From: Toxorhynchites rutilus septentrionalis
Lineage: Eukaryota; Arthropoda; Insecta; Diptera; Culicidae
NCBI RefSeq assembly: GCF_029784135.1
Contig: NC_073746.1
Span: forward strand, 60,858,097-60,922,096
DNA length: 64,000 bases
Direction of reading: 5' to 3'
A model generated the notes under the pieces. That model was not told where the DNA came from and searched no databases. It saw nothing but the letters and a program-made list of their open reading frames with translations. Of this stretch, positions 56,686 to 64,000 are shown piece by piece. The position numbers were made by a program, and so were the translations under genes. Numbering within the stretch: the first letter of the stretch is position 1; each line of letters opens with the position of its first letter.

Positions 56686-59053
56686 TATAGACGGATTTCG
56701 CGCCAACTCGACCAGATGTTCGCATGACCCTCTTAAGATTGAATGAAACTTTCTGGGCGTGAAGACCTTACCTAATTAAGCATCTTGACAAACTTAGTTT
56801 TCCGAAAATTTATCTAGACTATATGGGAAGCGCTAAATATTTTTGACAATTTTTTTATAAAATTTTTTTACTCGAAAATGGTAAGTCCTACAAAAATGTG
56901 ATCTATGGAAGAATTTTTGGAAAATAATTGAATTTTTAGAAAAAAATACTGAAAAAATATTTTCTGAAATCCTACATTGAAAAAAATCGATTTTAAAAAC
57001 TAAAAGTCGATTTTCTCAAAATGGTCATCTCCGATTTTGATGAAATGGTAGATAAATATGTACCCTACAACCCTTCCTTACATCGCAACTTGTGCATATT
57101 TGGGGCAAAAAAGTTTTTCTAACAAAAACTTTTTCAATATTTTATTGAAATTAAGTTCATTTCTTTTTTCAGTACAGAAATCCCACCCAAAACAAAAAAT
57201 AAATAAATAATAATAACGATAATGTTGAATAAATGCTCTAGAGGTCTTTATTTCGAATCAAATGTGATAAAACTTATGACATTTTTTGACATTAAATTCA
57301 TTTTTATTCCTTTGATCTTATACTATGTACATGTTAACTTATATTCTAAGAGATCCAATCATCATATCTTTCCAATTTTTTCATTTGAAGATTTTAGGAT
57401 CATCTACTGAATTTGAAAACCTTTCAGCTGCGATTTCATTTTCATCTACAGGAATAAAGCAATGAATTTTTTGTGTTCCCGATATTTTTTTCGCGTGATT
57501 GAATAGTTCCTCAAGCTCACTCGCCTTTTTTATTGTATGCTGTTCTTTAGATAAGTAACAGAAATTCAAGTTCGTGATACATTTGTCATTTTGTTTAACT
57601 GCCCAATCATAAACCTCTAGTGCTGTTTGGATTTTGTTCCCGAAATCTTGGGTAAGACATGCTCTCTTTGCTATTCGTTATAGAGTCACTCCTATTGCAT
57701 CACAGAGCCGTTTCCCGTGGGAGATGGCAAGGAAATGCCATTCTGCTTTTAGTCCGTACACTTTTTTTAAATTACACAGACTGGCGAAATTCTTTTTGTT
57801 TTTGTAGTGTGCTGCTGCTTCATCAGACATGAAAGTTATTTTATTAAAATCATTATTTTTCTGACAAATTCTATCAATTTTTCTCTAAACAACTGCACTG
57901 CCACATTTTGAAGGCTTTACTAAAAATACGCGTTATACTTATTACAAAAGCACATATCTGAATAGCACGATCACTACTGAGCCGGCATCCGGTTTAGCTT
58001 CTGACGTCTATCTGGTGGCAGCATGTAGCTGTCACCGATGAGCCCAGCAAGAAAGTGATGGGGCTGCACGCAGTGCTCCCAGCACTTCTGTTTCATTGCC
58101 GCAACACTCTGAAAAATCACAAATTACTATTATTTCTCCTTGCGTCAAAGATTCTTTTTTATCTCGCAAAAAACAGATTGCTGTTTGTAAATAAAATCAT
58201 ACTCTATGAGTTTGTCTACTTTATCAACGAAATATGTCACAAATTCATTGATTGGTTTTAAAATCGTTTCCAAATTACAACAGTCTTTGGTCAGCTATTA
58301 TTGAAAAACAAATTATTGATTTTTATTCTTTTCCCCTTTCCTCTAATAGAAGAGTTGTTTCTTCATGAACTGATGTTTTGGAAACACAATCCTTACAAGC
58401 ACAAAGATGGCAATCTGTGGCGTTTTGGAACACTACATAGCATTTTCCCATGACTACTGTATGCGAAATGGTTATCAAATTGTTATCCATTAATTTTACA
58501 TTTTCATGAATGGTACATTCACAAATATTGTGGGATCCTGTACTATCAAGTAATATACAGTGCATTGGTCTCAACTGGTCTAACTTACGGTTAAACTTGG
58601 GGTTGTTAATACCAGCACTGCATTTGTAATCCTTGCAAATCCTGGATTGTTAAATTCTGATGATTACGCAGAAACAAAATAATGCTATTTCTTTTCCGCC
58701 ACTTTACATTCGCTGCCGGTCAACGACTGCAGAGCCATTTTATTCATCTTTTAGGTATCTATACAATCCATTTCTTATTATCATATCTACAGTGACTCTT
58801 AATAGATATCTAAATCTACAACAACTATTCGATACCGATCGATTGTAGGATTTACCATTTTCGAGTAGAAAAAAATATGAAAAAATGATTAATAATATTT
58901 GGTCCTTTCCATATGTTAGTCTAGATAAATTTTCGGAGAACTAAGTATGCCAAGTTGCCTAATTAGGTAAGGTCTTTACGCCCAGAAAGTTTCATTAGGT
59001 TCTGAGAGGGTCATGCCAATCCCATAGACGAGTTGGCGCGAAATCCGTCTATA
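56686..59053 (-). mobile_element. TIR DNA transposon of unassigned family
   Basis: Terminal inverted repeats of about 165 bp: the left begins TATAGACGGATTTCGCGCC and the right ends with its complement. They also share 'gaaactttctgggcgt', 'gaccttacctaatta' and 'ttatctagacta', about 85% by eye. The internal 2 kb carries a decayed minus-strand coding region. TA or TATA duplication is likely but not certain. Confidence 0.8.
57378..58640 (-). pseudogene. Transposase-like ORF remnant of the unassigned TIR element
   Basis: The C-terminal frame (about 57880-57381) reads ITFMSDEAAAHYKNKKNFASL, then GLKAEWHFLAISHGKRLCDAIG, an in-frame TAA, then RIAKRACLTQDFGNKIQ and HTIKKASELEELF, ending at TGA. Upstream, 58574-58323 reads RPMHCILLDSTGSHNICE, CTIHENVKLMDNNL and CHLCACKDC. 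The Asp-Glu-Ala and His-Gly-Lys blocks look like the core of a DDE-type nuclease, and the Cys/His cluster like a zinc finger. I cannot name the family. It has been interrupted between about 57900 and 58320. Confidence 0.65.
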
Positions 59054-60066
59054 GAAAAAAACTCTAATATAACATTAAATAAAATTAAAATACATCAAAT
59101 CAAGACTGCAGAAGTAATGAAACAGAATCAAATTATCTTGAAACTACCAATTATACACACGTACAATGTTTCTTGATGTGCACCGTTCATCGAAGGTTTT
59201 ACACAAGAAGAAATCTCGATATCCGCTAGTTGTTCAAATTAGTCTGTGGCACACAAAAGCTCATCTGCTATCGATGTAAGTTTACACTTTTACCTAGTCA
59301 CTAAATTGGTTATTCGTCTTTCTCGAATATTATATAAATTTTACGTTCGCTTGCTAACGCTATGTGTAAATCTATGTGGTATGTTGTAAATATCTCCCGC
59401 TCGGTATTATTTAAGCAAAATTGATTAACTTATATCGTACGATTGTTGTTTTTTGCTCTAGTTACTTGACTCTCACTAACAGAGTCGCTCAGATGTAATA
59501 TGTATTGTTATCACGTTAAGGTAAGTGTTTATTTTTGTTTTGCATCTCCTGAAAAACTTCCACTCCCAAGCTATGCACGAGCTTTACAGTGACTCGTGTT
59601 CAAATCCCTTCCGATTTCCCCCTTTTTACTAACCACATTTCTGTGAAAATGTGTGTGGAATAAGCATATTCGAAACATATATAATTAAGTGTTGATAGCC
59701 GCAGAGAGCGGTTTTATATTTAGTCAAATGGCATCTGAAAAATGAACAAATCATTACTAAGTATATCGTGGTTAGGGATAAGTAGGATTTTATTGTCTAC
59801 AGCAAGTAAATATACACTCAAATATTAAAACGTATAGCGTAACGTTGGATTGATCAAATCTAGCGATACGATTTCGACGGACGCGAGTAGTCACATTGAA
59901 GGGGAAACTTATTGACGAAAAGGGAGAAAAGACACATAAAACCCTTATCAAGCGCAACACTATTATCCAAACTGTGTTATTCGAATGTTGTATTCATAAG
60001 TAATGGAAACTAAGTAAATAGCCTAATAAATAAGGTCAAACAAGTTTTATTTGTTGATGACATTCA

Positions 60067-60715
60067 TTGTTCTGTTCTGCAAAACCGTCTATCCTATTAT
60101 TCTTAATGCGATGTTCGGAACAGGCGAAATGGTCTTATTTTGAGAACATTGCTGAAAGTCGAGAATTCACAATTATAAAACGCCACAAAATACTTTTGAA
60201 GGAGAACGGTCGCCAAACCAGTCGTGAATTGACGGAAAAAATGAACTGCGATCATAAAACGACTCTCAATCACCTTTATTCAATGGGATTCACCGGAAAA
60301 TTGAGAGCCTGGGTGTTTCAAGGAGTTCTATATTACCCAGCTACACCGCGTGAATCAGGCTATTCGACTGAAAAGACCTGATCGACATGGTCAAATCATA
60401 CTTCTTCACGACAATGCCAGGCCCCATGTTGCACCATGTTGCCGCATTCCAAGAGCTCGCCGTATTCTCCGGACCATACACCGACCGGTTACCATCTTTT
60501 CCGCTCCCTGTCAAACTATATGGACGGCGTTGTCTTTGATAACAAAGAGGTCCCTATAAACTGACTCAACAACTTCTTTGACACCAGACCAGACGATTTT
60601 TGGCTGAATGGCATCAACAAATTGGTCGAGAGGTGGGAAGGGGTCGTAAACAGCAACGGCGAATATATAATTGTCTTCGGTAAAAACGCTACGAACTTAT
60701 TCCCCAACCCAATAT
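60067..60715 (+). pseudogene. Decayed mariner transposase
   Basis: 60067-60381 carries a mid-protein piece (TSRELTEKMNCDHKTTLNHL, SMGFTGKLRAWV). After a deletion it joins GVLYY. In another frame 60350-60470 gives NQAIRLKRPDRHGQIILLHD and NARPHVA, the second catalytic Asp block. 60500-60710 gives the C-terminus (NNFFDT, KLVERWEGVVNSNGEY). It has internal deletion, stops and frame changes. Confidence 0.85.
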
Positions 60716-60721
60716 AAGCGA

Positions 60722-61806
60722 GGAAAATCAGCCATTCTATGTGAAACCGATATTGTGGTTCTCAGATTTTCGTGAAAAGTGGTAATTTTATCGCAAAACA
60801 TTAGACCCGTATTATTTATTTTTTCATTAGGGTGCTCATTTTTGCCATTTTAAGGTGGTCTGAAAAATCATTTTTTCCCACTTTTTCCCAAAAATGACAA
60901 ATGAAAATTAATAACTTTTAAATCACTGAACCGATTTAGATGATCGACATATAAAATTGAAACTAATGACCTAGCCTTTTATTAAAAAATATTTAACTTG
61001 CGAAAAAATAATTATATTTTAGTAATTATTGATTGTAGTCGTTTTTTATTTTTTTATTACTTTGGACTAGAAGGCGCCATGTTTTTTTTATTTTTTCTTG
61101 AAAGCTGAGGATTTTTTACATAACATATCTCGATGTCAGAAATGCAATTTTTTCGTTTTTTAGATATGATTTTTCAACAAACAAAACAAAAATTCAATTC
61201 TTTTTCACAAAAGTAATATTTTTTCAAAGAAAAATAATTCGTAAGCTTCAATTTGATATGTCGATGATATGAATTGATCCAATAGTTCAATAGTTATGAC
61301 TTTTTGTAGTGGGAAAAATGGGGAAAATTTGTTTTTCGAACCATCGATTAGTTTTGAAAAATCATATTACAAAAACGAAAAAAATAGCATCTCTGATATC
61401 GAGATATTTTATGTAAAAGTTCTCAGCTTTCAAGAAAAAATATAAAAATATATGGCGCCTCCTAGTCCAAAGTCATAAAAAAATAAAAAACGACTACAAT
61501 CAATAATTACGAAAATAGGTTCTATATTATCTGCAAGTTCAATATTTCTCAATTAAAGCTTATTGGCTTCAATTTGATATGTCGATCATCTAAATCGGTT
61601 AATTGGTTCGAAAGTTATAAATTGTTCAAAAAAGTCATTTTGGGAAAAAGTGGAAAAAATGATTTTTTGGATCACCCTTAAATGGAAATGGGCACCCTAA
61701 TGAAGACATAAAAAATACAAGTCTAATGTTTTGCGATAAAGAACAAAATTACCACTTTTGACGAAAATATGAGAACCACTATATTAGTTTGGCATGGAAT
61801 GGCTGT
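60722..61806. repeat. Large inverted repeat, arms about 500 bp
   Basis: The left arm begins 'cagccattctatg' and continues 'tgtggttctcagattttcgt', 'tcgcaaaacattaga' and 'cattagggtgc', with 'gaaggcgccat' further in. The reverse complement of the right arm (ending at about 61806) has the same landmarks in the same order, with substitutions. The centre lies near 61260. No ORF. It is probably a foldback/MITE-type element. Confidence 0.8.
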
Positions 61807-61809
61807 ATA

Positions 61810-62050
61810 TATATACACAATACAATCTTACGTGCATCGCGATGTACAAAGTATTAATGAATATGTGAAAATTAACGTCAAAAGACATTTCTATAGATCC
61901 GCACACTTTTAGAGACTTTTCCACATTTTTAACAGACATTCACATGTTTTTACAGACTTTTTTTTTTAATCATCTGGCATCTCTTCCTTCCACTTTTTAT
62001 CGAATACTTTCAAAACGCAGGAGTAAACATTTACGTGACTCTGACCTCGT
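61810..62050. other. Spacer, nothing recognised
   Basis: AT-rich, no feature supported. Confidence 0.4.
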
Positions 62051-62150
62051 TTGTTGACGTAGAACTACGTCTTTCATTAAGGGTGCCAAATCAGAAAACA
62101 AGTCACGTTTTTATGAAATAAAGTTGACGTTAGTAACTATTTTTGCCGCG
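62050..62150 (-). repeat. Inverted copy of the repeat at 14683-14790
   Basis: 'gacgtagaactacgtc', 'aagggtgccaaatcagaaaa' and 'cgtttttatgaaataaag' match the reverse complement of the earlier copy. Confidence 0.55.
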
Positions 62151-62645
62151 AAAGGATTTTGGCGATTTACATACCAAACGAATCGGAAATTCCGTAAGAT
62201 TTGCTTAATATGCTATACATTAGACTCCCCTGGTTTGTAAATGGTTAAAATTCATGAAAACTTCAAGCGTTTCCATTTTACCATACATTTGTTCTGTCCA
62301 TTTGTGTGCTTTCCCGAACAGAGCTGTCAATAACGAGCAACTTATCGACGACCAACGGAGGGTAAATCGTAGGATTCAAAGTCTCCGTGAACAAAGAAAA
62401 AGTAGAAGAATGAAGGGGAATACTTGCCTAGAGTATAAACAGTGGATCTCGCCGAGGCAAACTTTCATTCGGCATCGGACTGTTGAGCAATCCAGTTCAC
62501 TTTGCTTTCGCTGCGCTTCGATCTAAGATTGGACCCCACCAGTAACTAACTTGGATATCGTCGTTGGGTTTTTCTGTTCGTTTTTCGCGTTTTTCGTATC
62601 GTGTGTTTTTATTCCGCGTCATAAGTTGGACGTTTCGCGTAATGT

Positions 62646-63077
62646 GTGATGAGCAAGAAGAAGAGGAAGGCAGGTTCGAGCCCTGTAAAAAACGAACGCA
62701 TTGCCAGGGGCAATAAAATTTCGAGGCAAGCGTCATCTAATGATGCACACGATGTTGGTGCAGTGAAAAGCGCTCGCACTGAACCGAGCCTTCGTAAGTG
62801 TGGCATCGCATCGAACAACAGCGAAGTAGGCGATTTCGGCACGTCGGTCGAAAATGTAAACGCCGTTACCCAGACAGCAACCAAAATCAAGCTCCCCCCG
62901 CTGGTAGTTAAGGCGGTCGCTCTTGACAAACTCATCAGCGAATTCGTATCGATGGGTGTTACAGCAGAGTACAAGCTGTGTGGCATAATTCAGCCTTTTT
63001 CCAAACAGTTAACATTGTTTGTTTTCCGTCATTATAAGGGCTTCGTTGATGCCTTTGAGAATGCATCAATGCATTGA
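62646..63077 (+). pseudogene. Possible non-LTR ORF1 (Gag-like) fragment
   Basis: 143 codons: a basic N-terminus (SKKKRKAGSSPVKNER), then PPLVVKAVALDKLISEFVSMG and VTAEYKLCGI. This resembles the conserved middle of jockey-type ORF1 proteins, which lie ahead of their CCHC knuckles. It stops before any knuckle and no endonuclease/RT follows, so it appears truncated. A host origin cannot be excluded. Confidence 0.45.
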
Positions 63078-64000
63078 ATTGACGTTATGGCGAAGCATGC
63101 GTTAAGCTTGTGCACCAAACAATTATTTGGGGTATACCAAGCATCTTGAATGTCTTACTGAAATGTTATAAGTTGTTTGGGTTCGCGTGCCAGTCCCAAA
63201 ACTGCCTTCAACTAGGATTGCATTTGCACTAATATTGATCATAATGAAGCATTGCTACTGTTTTCGATGTTGTTGATATTAACAAAAAGAATTTATTTCG
63301 CTTGTTTAGTCATCAAGAAAGTAAATAACTTTCTGGAATTTTGTATGTAATTAGGTTTCGTTTGCCAGTAGCAAAACTTTCTCCACTAAGGGTGACAGCT
63401 GCGCTTCTCTCGAGCATGAGAAAGTAATGCAACTTTTTTCGAGGCCACTAATATTAACAGAAGCGTTTCTTTTGAGAATAGCGCAAAATAATGATTGTTG
63501 TTGTTTCCATGCGGTGCCAAAGATATATTGATGTAGTTATGAGATGTGGAATAATGGTGCTGGTGCAACATGTATATAATCGACTGTCTATGTCAATTAC
63601 GAAAAAGGCCACTGGAATACCGTTCGAGGTAAATTTTCAATGCATTGACATGAAATAAATTGCGACATACGATCAGCTAGTGTATTCAATCAATTATCGT
63701 CAATCCTCAGAGATTATTCTACTAAGCAGTTGTTTCTGAAATTTCACAGCATTATAGAATAATATCCGAAAGTATAAATAAGCGACTTATATAAAATAAC
63801 AGCGTAGTTCTACGTCAACAATGCGGTCGTATCTTGGACACAACCTCCTATAATTTTATTATTTCGTTCGGAAAAACGTTATGTCAAAGAAAGGAGACAT
63901 TAAAAATGCGTTGCTCAGTGAAAGGCTGAGATGCTCTTTCAGAGATGCAATGGTTAATTAAACAATTGACGGAGAAATGTAGTTCGTTCATTTTATAATT
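63078..64000. other. Right edge, dispersed repeat fragments only
   Basis: 63120-63210 and 63340-63400 share wording ('gtttgccagt', 'caaaactttc', 'ccaaaactgc'). 'cgtagttctacgtcaac' with 'gcggtcgtatcttggacac' at 63800-63850 is the reverse complement of motifs at 10633-10670 and 14064-14095. No gene recognised. Confidence 0.4.

Noticed and set aside
62254..62526. 90-codon plus ORF upstream of the ORF1-like fragment
   Set aside because: Charged but motif-free; more likely 5' UTR of a non-LTR element.

Overview
The window is animal nuclear DNA. Genes carry spliceosomal introns, intergenic and intronic DNA is packed with transposable elements, and the repeat content points to a culicine mosquito (Aedes-like): an ITmD37E transposon, BEL/Pao and copia LTR elements, I/LOA-, R1- and RTE-type non-LTR remnants, a tRNA-derived SINE and many MITEs. 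The species call is inference. The host-gene exons are clearly real because their products can be followed domain by domain.

Layout. 1-5848: a minus-strand BEL/Pao retrotransposon running off the left edge (PHD-finger Gag, protease, RT, RNase H, start of integrase), with a tandem-repeat leader and one LTR. 5849-7613: tandem repeats including three exact-period 153-bp units. 8923-10469: a four-exon minus-strand gene for a TRIM37-like RING/B-box/double-MATH protein. 10706-16000: MITEs and dispersed repeats. 16095-55865: nine exons and the stop codon of a DOCK-D (Zizimin, DOCK9/10/11) guanine-nucleotide exchange factor on the plus strand. Its 5' exons (roughly 100-130 residues) were not found and probably lie left of the window.

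The DOCK introns hold most of the rest. Intron 1 (16909-31078) contains a complete minus-strand UBXN7-like gene (23826-25133, plus a 5'-UTR intron) and a near-complete but frameshifted mariner (27510-28796). The 5.8-kb intron at 32491-38301 holds an R1-type remnant and a mariner N-terminal fragment. The 13.4-kb intron at 41395-54786 holds a three-level nest: a copia remnant split by a 5'-truncated I/LOA-type non-LTR element (14-bp target duplication), itself split by an ITmD37E transposon whose transposase ORF is open despite an in-frame (TA)n expansion. The same intron has a foldback with arms of about 235 bp, a SINE with a 19-bp target duplication, and Helitron-like and MITE sequences.

Downstream of DOCK: a possible small two-exon minus-strand gene (56090-56469), a TIR transposon of a family I cannot name with a broken transposase-like ORF (56686-59053), a decayed mariner, a second giant inverted repeat (60722-61806) and a non-LTR ORF1-like fragment near the right edge.

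Nothing bacterial, no CRISPR array and no free-standing rRNA or tRNA gene was seen. The host genes have separate cell-biological roles (Rho-GTPase activation, p97/ubiquitin adaptor, ubiquitin ligase) and are not an operon-like unit.
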